Source of the DNA: Gammaproteobacteria bacterium
Lineage (GTDB): Bacteria > Pseudomonadota > Gammaproteobacteria > Chromatiales > Chromatiaceae
Length of the DNA stretch: 64,000 nt
Direction of reading: 5' to 3'
NCBI GenBank assembly: GCA_021773975.1
Contig: JAJFJN010000019.1
Location: forward strand, 1 to 64,000
Made by a program: the position numbers and the translations under genes. The notes beneath the pieces are model-generated. The model ran no database searches. It was not told the DNA's origin and was given only the letters and a program-made list of their open reading frames with translations. Of the stretch, positions 15,116-24,144 are shown piece after piece; the first letter of the stretch is position 1; every line of letters starts with the position of its first letter.

Positions 15116-15894
15116 TAAGAGGTTTGGACAAATTTCGGGAGCATTTCGCCGGCTTTTCTGATCACTATGTGTTGATTGGGGGCGCTGCCTCTGATCTGGT
15201 AATGGATGAGGCTGGTGTTGAGTTTCGTGCTACCAAAGATTTAGACATTGTGCTTTGCATTGAGGCACTAGATGCAGAATTTGCCTCGGCATTTTGGACC
15301 TTTATTGGGGCTGGCGGTTACCAACACCAACAAAGGAGTTCCGGCAAGAAAATATTCTACCGGTTTAATAATCCAGCAGATGAGACTTATCCATTCATGC
15401 TGGAACTGTTCTCACGAAACCCCGATAACATGGTGTTGGGTGATGACAGCCATTTAACACCAATTCCAATAGCTGAGGATGTCTCAAGTCTATCTGCAAT
15501 CCTGCTAGATGAGGACTATTACCAGTTCCTTCATCAGCACAAGATTGAAATTGATGGTGTGCAGGTAGTGAGTACAGCGTGCCTGATTCCATTAAAAGCA
15601 AAAGCCTGGCTCGATTTGAGTGAACGGAGAGAGGCCGGTGAGCAAGTAGATTCAAAAGAGGTTAAGAAGCATCGGAATGATGTGTTTCGTCTATTCCAAA
15701 TTATCCCTCCAGAACTTCGTGTAGATCTTCCAAAATCAGTTTCACGCGATATGGAGCGCTTTTTTATAGCCATATCTGAGGAATCTGATCTATCACTGAA
15801 ACCCTATGGCCTGGAAGGGCTTGGAGTTCTTGATGTGGTTGGCTTACTTAGGCGGATTTATGAACTTCCTGAGCAAGGTAGCTCAGAAGGGTAA
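15112..15894 (+). CDS. AbiEii-like nucleotidyltransferase toxin
   Basis: 260 residues. The N-terminal YVLIGGAASDL followed by ATKDLDIVL (about residues 17-47) gives the G-G/S and D-x-D pattern of the DNA polymerase beta-type nucleotidyltransferase fold used by AbiEii/AbiGii toxins. A lysine-rich KAKAWLDL segment near 165 matches the usual helix after the core. Known AbiEii-family toxins (for example MenT) block tRNA acceptor ends by adding nucleotides. The start overlaps the antitoxin stop. It is the last gene of the island before the tRNA-Phe scar; it appears intact. Confidence 0.8.
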   Translation: MIRGLDKFREHFAGFSDHYVLIGGAASDLVMDEAGVEFRATKDLDIVLCIEALDAEFASAFWTFIGAGGYQHQQRSSGKKIFYRFNNPADETYPFMLELFSRNPDNMVLGDDSHLTPIPIAEDVSSLSAILLDEDYYQFLHQHKIEIDGVQVVSTACLIPLKAKAWLDLSERREAGEQVDSKEVKKHRNDVFRLFQIIPPELRVDLPKSVSRDMERFFIAISEESDLSLKPYGLEGLGVLDVVGLLRRIYELPEQGSSEG

Positions 15895-16293
15895 TGGGCA
15901 TGAGGCTTTGTAACCTATTGAAAAAAAGAAAACACAGAGGATTTGAACTCTTTGCCCAAATCCATGAAGGGCAGACTAGGTGCTGAAGCTGTTCAGCGTA
16001 TCAATGTAGTGCTGCTGTAGCACCTGATTTTCTCGATTCCGGGTAAATAATTATTTGAAGCTTATTTAAAGTTCAGTCCTGTCCATTAGATTTAGGTGTC
16101 GGACAACATATCCGCTCCTCATGTACAGCATGGTTGTAGTGAGCAGACCTATCGGATGCAATTGCTCATGCGATAAAGTCGTGCGTGACTTTTGTGGGTA
16201 TTAGTTATGCATTGTCCTGCATTGTGGTGCAAATTGGGCAACGGGCGCCACGGTAACTCATTGAAATATATATTGATTATTTAATGGTTTCCT
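15895..16293. other. Island end, no gene seen
   Basis: About 400 bp without a supportable open frame, fairly AT-rich toward the right. No integrase, excisionase or complete tRNA 5' half could be found here. It leads directly into the tRNA-Phe fragment. Confidence 0.5.
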
Positions 16294-16340
16294 GACTGAA
16301 AATCCCCGTGTCGGCAGTTCGATTCTGTCCCTGGCCACCA
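16294..16340 (+). other. Truncated 3' half of tRNA-Phe: attachment-site scar of a genomic island
   Basis: From the anticodon loop CTGAAAA (GAA anticodon) the sequence continues TCCCC (3' anticodon stem), GTGTC variable loop, GGCAGTTCGATTCTGTC T-arm, then CCTGGCCACCA. This is a complete tRNA-Phe 3' half including encoded CCA. The matching 5' half (GGCCAGG acceptor, D-arm, GGGGA) is absent upstream. Integration into the 3' end of tRNA genes leaves exactly such a duplicate at the far end of the island, so the intact tRNA-Phe should lie left of the window. Confidence 0.85.
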
Positions 16341-16386
16341 TATTAAGTGGCTTTATTTTTCATTGAAAACATAAAGTTACAAAAAG

Positions 16387-16416
16387 AACCCCTCGGAGAA
16401 ATTCGCGGGGTTTTTT
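16387..16416 (+). terminator. Rho-independent terminator after the tRNA-Phe fragment
   Basis: AACCCC (16387-16392) pairs with GGGGTT (16407-16412) and is followed by a run of T. It is likely the original terminator of the tRNA gene, kept next to the 3' scar, and also shields the convergent gene at 16551. Confidence 0.75.
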
Positions 16417-16550
16417 ATTGCGTGTCACACGCCTGTAATGCTGACAAATAATATTGGCCTATAAAAAAATAACATAAGATTTCTCAGTTCAACTTATTGT
16501 TTTTTTTCTTCTTGTGAGAGGTCGTTTTTTGGTTGTATATGCCATCAATG

Positions 16551-18350
16551 TTATTCGCAGCCACCATGCATAACTATAAACACGCCAAACTTTCTGTGTG
16601 GGTCATCCTCATCGGCAACATCATTAGAGCCAGTGGGTTGTGGTGGTGCGACTGTTCCCATAGGAATAGAAACAGGGCTTTCATCAAAAACACCTTCAAT
16701 TATTGGTGCATCAAAAAGGGCGAAACTGCTATGAATTCTGTAGGCTTCGCCTGGTTTTAAAATGGTGCTTAAGTCAACGTTTACACTGGAGGCATCTTCA
16801 TAGTTGTAGATGACAACGCGGGCGCGTCTTGGATTATGGTCGTTTGCTTTAACAAAGACTCGGTTGCCTGTAACTGGCGGGGTGGTTTGGACAATATTTC
16901 CATTTATACCGTCAGAAATAAAGCTGCTTGCCGCACCTGTCAGGCCACGGAAAATAGAGCTGTTGCTTATATTCAGTGATGGCCACGACCCGGCAACCCA
17001 AAAATTTTCACTTAAGTAGTTGTCTATTAAGATAGCGTCTTGACCAGTAACGCTTCCGCCATAACCAAGTCGTGTTCCCCGTGAGTTTTCAGAGTAGCCA
17101 AGGTTGTGCTTCATAAGAAGATTAGTAACAGGTTTGAACCCCCCTATGAGGCAGTTATCTTTTTTCTGACTTGCTCTTGGGTCAGATGCACCGGTCATAA
17201 ACCATGTGTTATGTTGAACATCAAAGTTGTTCATTTGCCCTCCTTCGGTATAGACATGTATGCCGGTGCCATAACCGAAAAATATAATGTTGTTAGTGAG
17301 CCTTTTGAATCCAGTATTGTTTTGGGCATATATCGCATGCCCATGCCCTCTATCGGGGCCTGTCCAGCCATTGTTGTAGATTATGTTGCCATAAAGCTCT
17401 GAATTGGGTGCATTGCTCCAAGATGAGATCCCGCCGCCAATATTGTCATGCACAATAAAATTAATAACCCTTGTGTTTGGACCCGTTACAGTTACCCCAT
17501 TATTTCTTACAAGATCGGTTGGATTAGAGCCAGTTTGGGTTGAGGTATGTGTAGCTGATGAGCTTATAACTTCTAAGCCATAGTAATCAGTCCAGTCTCC
17601 ACTGATGGTCAGCGCTGCGCCGCCAGATATATGATTCCCATCTATAATGGCGCGTTTGCCGGGGAGAGGTCTCACTTTTATAGGGAGTAGGCTTGTCCCT
17701 CTTAGTTTTGATGTGAAATTTCCTTTATAGATGCCCTCCATTAACCAAAGTGTTTGGCCTGCTGAAACAATGGATGTGGAGGAGAGAGCTGTTGCTAGGT
17801 CTAAAGGGTCTAGTTGAGTACCTGCAGCAGTAGCAGCACCTGTAGGTGAAACAAAAATGCCAACAGCAGTTTCAAGCGGAAGGTTTGCGCAGGATGAAAG
17901 AGCGAAAGTATTGTCGGTAAAACTGTTAAAGGCGTGATAGTTATCGAAGGGTGTTGCTTTTGGTGTAGTGATACATGAAGCATTGCTTAACTTAGATTCG
18001 TTGTTCTCAGCATCGATGGCACTAACAGTAAAACAGTAGTTTGTTTTTTCATAAAGCCCTGTGATTGATATTGATGTGTGGTCAGTTGATTTAATTAAAA
18101 CATCATCACGATAGATTTTATAGCTGGTGACAGCGGTGTTATCTGGGGAGGCAGACCAGCTCAAATCAATTTGGCTAGATGATGACTCAATGGCTACTAG
18201 GTTGCTTGGGATTGTGGGTGTCGGTACATCTATATAATTAATTGTTCTTGTTACAAGCCAACGAATTGCATCGGCCTCTATTGCCTCATTTGAATAGACA
18301 CGATGAGGGGTTAGTATAATAAAAAGGACAAAAGTTAGTATATATTTCAT
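16551..18350 (-). CDS. Secreted protein with fibronectin type III domain and right-handed beta-helix
   Basis: 599 residues. The N-terminus MKYILTFVLFIILTPHRVYS is a signal peptide. A fibronectin type III domain spans about residues 45-130 (IDLSWSASPDNTAVTSYKIY). From about 165 the protein is a parallel beta-helix: GNFTSKLRG, IIDGNHISGG, VINFIVHDNIGGG and SELYGNIIYNNG are typical rungs, as in pectate-lyase-like and other carbohydrate-active or surface proteins. The C-terminal 100 residues form another beta-rich part. No catalytic residues are identifiable. It lies just outside the island scar and faces it; exported polysaccharide binding or cleavage is a guess from fold. Confidence 0.75.
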   Translation of the reverse strand: MKYILTFVLFIILTPHRVYSNEAIEADAIRWLVTRTINYIDVPTPTIPSNLVAIESSSSQIDLSWSASPDNTAVTSYKIYRDDVLIKSTDHTSISITGLYEKTNYCFTVSAIDAENNESKLSNASCITTPKATPFDNYHAFNSFTDNTFALSSCANLPLETAVGIFVSPTGAATAAGTQLDPLDLATALSSTSIVSAGQTLWLMEGIYKGNFTSKLRGTSLLPIKVRPLPGKRAIIDGNHISGGAALTISGDWTDYYGLEVISSSATHTSTQTGSNPTDLVRNNGVTVTGPNTRVINFIVHDNIGGGISSWSNAPNSELYGNIIYNNGWTGPDRGHGHAIYAQNNTGFKRLTNNIIFFGYGTGIHVYTEGGQMNNFDVQHNTWFMTGASDPRASQKKDNCLIGGFKPVTNLLMKHNLGYSENSRGTRLGYGGSVTGQDAILIDNYLSENFWVAGSWPSLNISNSSIFRGLTGAASSFISDGINGNIVQTTPPVTGNRVFVKANDHNPRRARVVIYNYEDASSVNVDLSTILKPGEAYRIHSSFALFDAPIIEGVFDESPVSIPMGTVAPPQPTGSNDVADEDDPHRKFGVFIVMHGGCE

Positions 18351-18495
18351 TGGTGTATTTGGTTTTTGAAATCCTTGGAGTTTTATTCTCCGCTACTTGC
18401 AGCGATGAAAAAAACATTGCAATGAAATCTTTGATGCTTCTATTTGTAGGGTCGGGATACGTGGTTTCAAGTAATAAGTGCAATTCCATTAGTGC

Positions 18496-19203
18496 TTAAC
18501 ACCAACTTGCATGACTCTCCGGTTGGCTTAGTAATTCCTGAACATTGGCCTCAATTACCCGGTATCCAACATTGCCATAAATTATTTGACGTCCTTCATT
18601 TAAAATTAGGGTTGGGCTACCTGTTACCCCATACCGTTCCTTAAGCTGCAAATCATCATCCAAAGCTGCAAAAGCGGCTCCTGATTTAATTAGATTCTCG
18701 ATTTTATTAAGTGGTAACTCCAGGTGTTCAGCAATTTTCATTTGAGCATCAAAGCTGGATATATCAATTAAGTCTCTAAAAAAAGCCAATCGAAATTTCC
18801 AAACTATATTTTCAAATATACTCTTTTCAGGATCACTCAGTTTAGAACTATGTGGTAACTCGCCAGAGGCTTCCAATATTTGAATAGCTTTCAAAAATAG
18901 ATGACAACTGGTTGATGTCGTTGGTCTGTTTTTAATCCATATCTCAGGATGAATCTTTATGTGGCTATACTTTTGCGCAATATCCTTAACATGATTGCTG
19001 TATGCAGAAACCCCACCATCATTTAGCCAATTCTGTTTCATGTTTGATTTTACTGAACCAAATACGGGCATAAAGTGATTTTTAATGATTACGCTAGCAC
19101 CAAATTTTGTTTTCAATTCATCAATTCTGATCTGCGCCAGGTATGCCCAAATGCAAAGAATATCTGTGAAATATAAGATTTCTACTTTCTTAGGTGTACT
19201 CAT
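18496..19203 (-). CDS. DsbA-fold oxidoreductase-like protein (FrnE/HCCA isomerase-like)
   Basis: 235 residues with a thioredoxin-like N-terminus (VEILYFTDILCIWAYLAQ), an all-helical insertion and the cis-proline loop VTGSPTLIL near residue 195. The usual CxxC is CIWA, so only the first cysteine remains; a simple disulfide exchange role is therefore unlikely. FrnE-type and 2-hydroxychromene-2-carboxylate isomerase-type DsbA relatives also deviate from CxxC and may use glutathione. No signal peptide is seen, so it is cytoplasmic. The gene is isolated between the beta-helix gene and vapBC. Confidence 0.75.
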   Translation of the reverse strand: MSTPKKVEILYFTDILCIWAYLAQIRIDELKTKFGASVIIKNHFMPVFGSVKSNMKQNWLNDGGVSAYSNHVKDIAQKYSHIKIHPEIWIKNRPTTSTSCHLFLKAIQILEASGELPHSSKLSDPEKSIFENIVWKFRLAFFRDLIDISSFDAQMKIAEHLELPLNKIENLIKSGAAFAALDDDLQLKERYGVTGSPTLILNEGRQIIYGNVGYRVIEANVQELLSQPESHASWC

Positions 19204-19293
19204 ACATGGCTTCTCGTTGTTCTGGTATTAAGCAATACTATCTTTTGTGAGCAGCGCGAACAAAACCTGTGTCAGGTTGATTTGTGCTGCTGC

Positions 19294-19707
19294 TTAATTT
19301 CCACTTGGGCGTATCAGTTTTACTTGCGGAAAATAAGTTTTATATTTCCCCGAATCTCTTGTTATCAAATCAAATTTCGATACAGCTGCATGTGCACCAA
19401 TAAAGAAATCAGGTAATGGGGATGTTTTATTTCCCTTGCTTTGTCTATATTTTAGAAACGCCTTACCTGTAAGAAATAATGCTTCACGAGGCATTTCTAA
19501 CACTTTGACACCAAGCTCAGATATCACAGCCTCTACCTCTTCAACGTTGTTAAAGCCTATTGAAATCTCAGTGTAAACTATAGAATTTATGAATAGCGTG
19601 TTTGTTTGGCTGTATTTCTCTAAAATACTTTCAGACCAATCAGCCCAATTAACATCATCAGTAAACAAATCTAGTAATACACATGAATCAACAAGAACAC
19701 CATTCAT
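19294..19707 (-). CDS. vapC: VapC-type PIN-domain ribonuclease toxin
   Basis: 137 residues forming a PIN domain. The expected acidic residues are visible: LVDSCVLLD at the start, VYTEISIG near 46, SPLPDFFIGAHA near 100 and LITRDSGKY near 115. VapC toxins cleave tRNA or rRNA and are silenced by their VapB partner. The ATG shares its A with the TAA of the antitoxin gene (TAATG), so the two are translationally coupled. All active-site acids are present, so the toxin is expected to be active. Confidence 0.9.
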   Translation of the reverse strand: MNGVLVDSCVLLDLFTDDVNWADWSESILEKYSQTNTLFINSIVYTEISIGFNNVEEVEAVISELGVKVLEMPREALFLTGKAFLKYRQSKGNKTSPLPDFFIGAHAAVSKFDLITRDSGKYKTYFPQVKLIRPSGN

Positions 19708-19937
19708 TACGACTCCCTTGTAAGGCTCATGATTTCATCAGTAGACATTTTTACTGTAGTTATCCCTCTGAATTTCTTGAATTTCCTGGTTATATTAGGC
19801 TCATTGGTTCTAACTATGTAAAACCGCCCCTCATCTTCCACAAAATCAATTTCAGACTCAGGTGCAATACCTAAAGCTTCCCTTACATCTCTTGGGATGG
19901 TGACTTGCCCTTTTGTTGTAACTCGCATAGCTTTCAT
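19707..19937 (-). CDS. vapB: VapB-type AbrB/SpoVT antitoxin
   Basis: 76 residues. MRVTTKGQVTIPRDVREALG is the swapped-hairpin AbrB DNA-binding fold; the C-terminal tail should wrap the VapC toxin. The longer frame could start at 20012, but the ATG at 19937 is chosen because GGAGG lies just upstream and the AbrB domain begins immediately. The palindrome at 19951-19973 falls 14 bp upstream, as expected of an autoregulated antitoxin operon. Confidence 0.88.
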   Translation of the reverse strand: MKAMRVTTKGQVTIPRDVREALGIAPESEIDFVEDEGRFYIVRTNEPNITRKFKKFRGITTVKMSTDEIMSLTRES

Positions 19938-19950
19938 GCCTCCAGCAGCA

Positions 19951-19973
19951 TGTAATACCATAATAGTATTACA
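19951..19973. promoter_or_regulatory. Palindromic operator of vapBC
   Basis: TGTAATAC and GTATTACA are perfect inverted 8-mers separated by seven bases. The position just upstream of the vapB ribosome site makes it the probable VapB binding site, with the AT-rich centre overlapping the promoter. Confidence 0.7.
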
Positions 19974-20431
19974 TCTAGTGGCATGCAAGTTTGCGGGGTT
20001 TGTTCCTCTCAATTGCCATTATTAGGCCCTGTACTTGAAACCAAATAAATCTAATGAAACGGCTAACCATTTCTAACTGTATAACACCCGTATTACTGCT
20101 TTATATGGTAACCCTATACCTTCGCGATTGCCTATTTTGGCTATCTCTTGAATAGCGTGACGGGCTTGTTTCCTTTGTAGACTAATAAACAAGTGGAGAC
20201 TTCATTTAATTCAATCTAAGTAAATCCCCATCTCCCTCTGATGGGCGCTATATGGCGATTTTAGCTGCGATCTTTTTTATTGATCTTATTGGCTTGCAGA
20301 CTAGGATTGTTAGTAAGGCTTATTTGTTTTAATTATTACTCTGTTTTAGATACGCCTGTTTTTTTGTGGCAGCACTTTGGTTTGTCAGTTTGGTTTTAAA
20401 ATCACGTGAAATTTCATAGGTGGAGTCAGAG
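19974..20431. other. Divergent intergenic region between vapBC and tdh
   Basis: About 450 bp with no supported gene. It must carry the tdh promoter and part of the vapBC promoter. A 26-codon open frame at about 20252 lacks a ribosome site and was not called. No riboswitch-like structure was recognised. Confidence 0.4.
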
Positions 20432-21457
20432 ATGATGCAGGCACTGGTAAAAAAATATGCCAAACCTGGAATCTGGATGGAGTCTGTTCCGATACCAAAG
20501 ATAGGTGTAAATGATGTGCTCATAAAGGTGAGCAAGGCAGGCATCTGTGGCACTGATCTGCATATTGTGAATTGGGATGACTGGGCGCAGCGCAATATTA
20601 AGCCTCCACGGATTATTGGACATGAGTTTGTGGGTGAAATTGTGGAGTTGGGTGCAGAGGTAGAGGGATATGCCGTTGGTGATCGAGTGACTGCAGAGGG
20701 GCATATTACCTGTGGGTTGTGTCGTAACTGTTTGGCGGGCAAAAAACATCTCTGTGCTAGCTCGATAGGTATTGGAGGTGGATGTGATGGCGCCTTTGCA
20801 GAATATTTAGCCATGCCGGTAACAAATCTTTGGCGGGTGCATGATGATATTCCTTCTGAAATTGCAGCCATTCTTGACCCTTTCGGGAATGCGGTGCATA
20901 CCGCGCTTTCATTCGATCTGGTTGCTGAAGATGTGCTGATTACGGGGGCTGGCCCCATTGGTATTATGGCGGCTGCAGTGAGCCGCTTTGTGGGTGCTCG
21001 CCATATTGTAATAACTGATGTTTGTGACTATCGACTGAAGCTGTCTGAAAAGATGGGGGTGTCGCGCACAGTCAATGTTGCACATGAGAAGCTGGAGCAG
21101 GCCGTGTCGGATCTAAGGATGTCTAATGGCTTTGATATAGGGTTGGAGTTTTCCGGCAATCCTGTGGCTTTTAATAGCATGATTAACAGTATGTACCATG
21201 GCGGTAAGATAGCTATTCTTGGATTTCTCCCGCCGACTACAGAGATTAGCTGGGATCAGGTCATATTTAAAGGTCTGCATCTAAAAGGGATATATGGGCG
21301 AGAGGTATTTGAGACCTGGTACAAGATGACGCAGATGTTGAGGAGTGGCCTGGATATTTCACCAGTGATTACCCATCGCTTTCCAATGCAGGAATATAAA
21401 GATGCCTTTGATGTGGTGCGTTCTGGTCTTTGTGGGAAAGTGATACTGGAGTGGTGA
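20432..21457 (+). CDS. tdh: L-threonine 3-dehydrogenase
   Basis: Zinc-dependent medium-chain dehydrogenase oxidising L-threonine to 2-amino-3-ketobutyrate with [13 protein letters not shown] supplies the catalytic zinc cysteine near residue 38, and [15 protein letters not shown] holds the four structural-zinc cysteines near 90-105. [10 protein letters not shown] near 170 is the Rossmann loop. The ATG at 20432 is chosen because GGTGGAG is seven bases upstream and E. coli Tdh begins at the same place relative to GIWM. The next gene encodes the CoA ligase that completes the pathway to glycine and acetyl-CoA. Length matches the family (about 341). Confidence 0.97.
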   Translation: MMQALVKKYAKPGIWMESVPIPKIGVNDVLIKVSKAGICGTDLHIVNWDDWAQRNIKPPRIIGHEFVGEIVELGAEVEGYAVGDRVTAEGHITCGLCRNCLAGKKHLCASSIGIGGGCDGAFAEYLAMPVTNLWRVHDDIPSEIAAILDPFGNAVHTALSFDLVAEDVLITGAGPIGIMAAAVSRFVGARHIVITDVCDYRLKLSEKMGVSRTVNVAHEKLEQAVSDLRMSNGFDIGLEFSGNPVAFNSMINSMYHGGKIAILGFLPPTTEISWDQVIFKGLHLKGIYGREVFETWYKMTQMLRSGLDISPVITHRFPMQEYKDAFDVVRSGLCGKVILEW

Positions 21458-21522
21458 TTTGCTCTGTTTCACAGCGTATTTCATGAGATATTTATAGTTT
21501 TGTCTTGATCTGGATTAAACCC

Positions 21523-22716
21523 ATGCTAAAAAAATATGAACGGTTTGAAAGCGAGTTAGAGCATATTAAGAGTGAGGGGCTTTATAAGCAGGAGCGCATA
21601 ATCACCACCGCTCAGGGTGTAGAGATTGCCACTCAGGAGATGGGTGAAACACTTAATTTCTGTGCTAATAACTATCTGGGTTTGGCCAATCATCCTGCCA
21701 TGGTAGAAGCCGCTGTTCAGGCGTTGCACTCGCATGGTTTTGGTATGGCCTCTGTGCGGTTTATTTGTGGCACACAAGATCTGCATAAGAAACTGGAGCA
21801 GGCGATTAGCCTCTTCTTACATACTGAAGATGCCATTCTTTATACCTCTTGTTTTGACGCTAACGCAGGGCTGTTTGAAACACTGCTTGGCGCTGAAGAT
21901 GTGGTTATTAGTGATGCACTGAATCATGCTTCAATCATTGATGGCATACGGCTGTGCAAAGCAGAGCGCTTGCGCTATGCACATAGCAATATGGATGATC
22001 TTGAAAAGCAGCTTAAGGCAGCACAACGGTACCGTACTCGTCTTATTGCTACCGATGGCGTATTTAGTATGGATGGTGATATTGCCAGGCTTGATCAGAT
22101 TGTAGAGTTGGCCTGGCGTTATGATGCCCTGGTTATGGTAGATGACTCCCATGCGACGGGTGTAATGGGTAAGACAGGACGTGGTTCTGCGGAATACCAT
22201 GGCGTAATGGAGCAGGTTGATATTTATACCTCAACCCTGGGGAAGGCACTGGGTGGTGCCTCTGGTGGTTTTACTTCAGGGCGTAAAGTCATTGTAGAGT
22301 TGTTACGTCAGCGATCACGCCCTTATCTGTTCTCCAATACCCTGACACCGGCCTTGGCTGCAGCCGGTATAAAAGCATTTGAGCTACTATCAAGCTCCAC
22401 AGAACTACATGATCAGCTTGCAGAGAACACCCGCTATTTTCGGCAGCAGATAACACGCATAGGATACAAGATTAAACCGGGCAAACATCCTATTGTTCCC
22501 ATCATGCTTTATGAAGCACCACTCGCGCAGGAGATGGCGGCCAGGTTGCTACAGCATGGAATCTATGTGATTGGTTTTTGTTATCCGGTTGTACCCATGG
22601 GGCAGGCACGCATACGTACCCAAATTTCAGCGATCCATACTCAACAACAACTTGACCAGGCATTAAGTGCCTTTGAGCTAGTGGGAAAAGAGCTTGGGGT
22701 GCTTAAACCTAGGTAA
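21523..22716 (+). CDS. kbl: 2-amino-3-ketobutyrate CoA ligase (glycine C-acetyltransferase)
   Basis: PLP enzyme that splits 2-amino-3-ketobutyrate with CoA into glycine and acetyl-CoA. The family block [14 protein letters not shown] is near residue 45, [12 protein letters not shown] near 135, MVDDSHATG near 205, and the PLP lysine is in [12 protein letters not shown] near 240. The ATG at 21523 is used; a TTG at 21505 would add six residues without support. It follows tdh by 65 bp on the same strand, the usual threonine-degradation operon. 397 residues is standard length. Confidence 0.97.
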   Translation: MLKKYERFESELEHIKSEGLYKQERIITTAQGVEIATQEMGETLNFCANNYLGLANHPAMVEAAVQALHSHGFGMASVRFICGTQDLHKKLEQAISLFLHTEDAILYTSCFDANAGLFETLLGAEDVVISDALNHASIIDGIRLCKAERLRYAHSNMDDLEKQLKAAQRYRTRLIATDGVFSMDGDIARLDQIVELAWRYDALVMVDDSHATGVMGKTGRGSAEYHGVMEQVDIYTSTLGKALGGASGGFTSGRKVIVELLRQRSRPYLFSNTLTPALAAAGIKAFELLSSSTELHDQLAENTRYFRQQITRIGYKIKPGKHPIVPIMLYEAPLAQEMAARLLQHGIYVIGFCYPVVPMGQARIRTQISAIHTQQQLDQALSAFELVGKELGVLKPR

Positions 22717-22785
22717 ATCAGCTGAGCGCATGCACATGACCGGTCTTTCCAGGTTAAATAACTGCTGGCGTTGTGGTGGGTGTTT

Positions 22786-22799
22786 TTGATATAAGTCAA
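22786..22799 (+). promoter_or_regulatory. FNR/ANR-like box upstream of the PCP_red gene
   Basis: TTGATATAAGTCAA is one base from the FNR consensus TTGATNNNNATCAA. Its centre is 68 bp before the downstream ATG, so a class II position (-41.5) would put transcription start near 22834. This suggests induction at low oxygen. Confidence 0.65.
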
Positions 22800-22860
22800 A
22801 CTACAGCGCGGTTTTTATTTAAACCGTAAAAATAGAGTTAATGAGTTTAAGGGTGCAGAA

Positions 22861-23037
22861 ATGAGTCAAAATGAACTGATATGGGACGATGATGCGTTGA
22901 AACTACTGGAAAAAGTCCCTTTTTTTGTACGCAAGATAGCAAAGAAAAAGATTGAAAAGACAGCGATTGAGACGGGTGCAGTGCGCATCACCGTTGAATT
23001 GATGGAAAAGATTAAAAGCGAAAGAATGGCAAGCTAA
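22861..23037 (+). CDS. PCP_red-domain mini protein
   Basis: A 58-residue protein starting MSQNELIWDDDALKLLEKVP, then FFVRKIAKKKIEKTA and a C-terminal RITVELMEKIK. This matches the short C-terminal domain of light-independent protochlorophyllide reductase subunit B (PF08369), which exists as a stand-alone small protein in many non-photosynthetic proteobacteria. Function is unknown; the lysine-rich face could bind nucleic acid or protein. An FNR-like site upstream and a terminator directly after its stop show a single-gene, probably oxygen-regulated unit. Confidence 0.82.
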   Translation: MSQNELIWDDDALKLLEKVPFFVRKIAKKKIEKTAIETGAVRITVELMEKIKSERMAS

Positions 23038-23040
23038 AAA

Positions 23041-23074
23041 AAGCCCCATCCAGCACTCACTGGACGGGGTTTTA
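23041..23074. terminator. Bidirectional rho-independent terminator
   Basis: CCCCATCCAG (23044-23053) and CTGGACGGGG (23060-23069) form a stem with one mismatch. It is flanked by A-rich sequence on the left and TTTT on the right, so it can stop both the PCP_red gene and the convergent DAHP synthase gene. Confidence 0.85.
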
Positions 23075-23085
23075 TCTATTTTGGG

Positions 23086-24144
23086 CTACCTGTTGTTTCG
23101 GCGTTCCCGTGCAGCTTCAGCCAATTGACGCAGCAGTGGCTCGGTATCTTCCCAGTTGATACAGGCATCGGTCAGGCTCTGGCCGTAGGTCAGCTGTTTG
23201 TCCTGTTTCCAATCCTGGCGGCCTTCCACCAAAAAGCTCTCAATCATCACGCCGAAGATCCGGTCATCGCCCCGAGCAACCTGACCGGCCACATCACGTC
23301 CAACATTGAGCTGCTTGGCGTGCTGTTTGTAGCTATTGGCATGGCTAAGATCAATCATAATGTGTGAAGCCAATCCAGCTGCCTCTAAATCTTCAGCCGC
23401 AATATTTACACTTTCGGTATCGTAGTTCGGGCGTTTGCCACCGCGCAGAATAAGGTGGCCATCTTTATTACCCGTGGTAGAGAAGATGGCAGAATGCCCG
23501 GCCTTGGTCAGTGACATAAAGTGGTGCGGTTGGGCGGCAGCGCGAATGGCATCGATTGCCACCTGCAAGCCACCGTCGGTGCCATTCTTAAAACCCACGG
23601 CGCAAGAGAGGCCAGAGGCCAACTCACGATGCACCTGGCTCTCAGTGGTGCGTGCGCCAATGGCACCCCAGCTGATCAGGTCAGAGATATACTGTGGGCT
23701 GATGGGGTCAAGATACTCAGTACCGGCAGATACACCCAGATTATTCACGTAGCTCAGCAGCTCACGCGCCTGCAGCAGACCCTTGTTGATTTTGAAGCTG
23801 CCATCCAGATCAGGATCGTTGATCAATCCTTTCCAGCCAACAGTGGTGCGAGGCTTCTCAAAATAGACACGCATAACAATCAGCAGATCATCCTTCAGCT
23901 CTTCGCACAAACCCTGCAGCCGATCGGCATACTCCTTCGCTGCTTTGAGGTCATGTACCGAGCAAGGGCCAGTCACTACCAGCAACCGGTCATCTTTACC
24001 ATTGAGCATATTGTGAATGCTCTGACGGGCGTTATAGACCGTCTCAGCTGCCTTCTCAGTGATAGGGAAGGCGGCGTGAACCTCAGCTGGGGAGGAGACC
24101 TCAGTGGTTTTATCAATACGCAGATCGTCTGTTTGGTATGTCAT
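23086..24144 (-). CDS. aroG: 3-deoxy-7-phosphoheptulonate synthase (class I DAHP synthase)
   Basis: 352 residues; condenses phosphoenolpyruvate and erythrose 4-phosphate, the entry step of the shikimate pathway. VVTGPCSVHD near residue 56, MRVYFEKPRTTVGWKG near 92, GARTTESQVHRELASGLS near 165 and IMIDLSHANS near 265 are class I (AroF/G/H) signatures. Which feedback inhibitor applies cannot be told, so the symbol stands for the family. It is monocistronic on the minus strand, with a shared terminator behind it. Confidence 0.95.
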   Translation of the reverse strand: MTYQTDDLRIDKTTEVSSPAEVHAAFPITEKAAETVYNARQSIHNMLNGKDDRLLVVTGPCSVHDLKAAKEYADRLQGLCEELKDDLLIVMRVYFEKPRTTVGWKGLINDPDLDGSFKINKGLLQARELLSYVNNLGVSAGTEYLDPISPQYISDLISWGAIGARTTESQVHRELASGLSCAVGFKNGTDGGLQVAIDAIRAAAQPHHFMSLTKAGHSAIFSTTGNKDGHLILRGGKRPNYDTESVNIAAEDLEAAGLASHIMIDLSHANSYKQHAKQLNVGRDVAGQVARGDDRIFGVMIESFLVEGRQDWKQDKQLTYGQSLTDACINWEDTEPLLRQLAEAARERRNNR

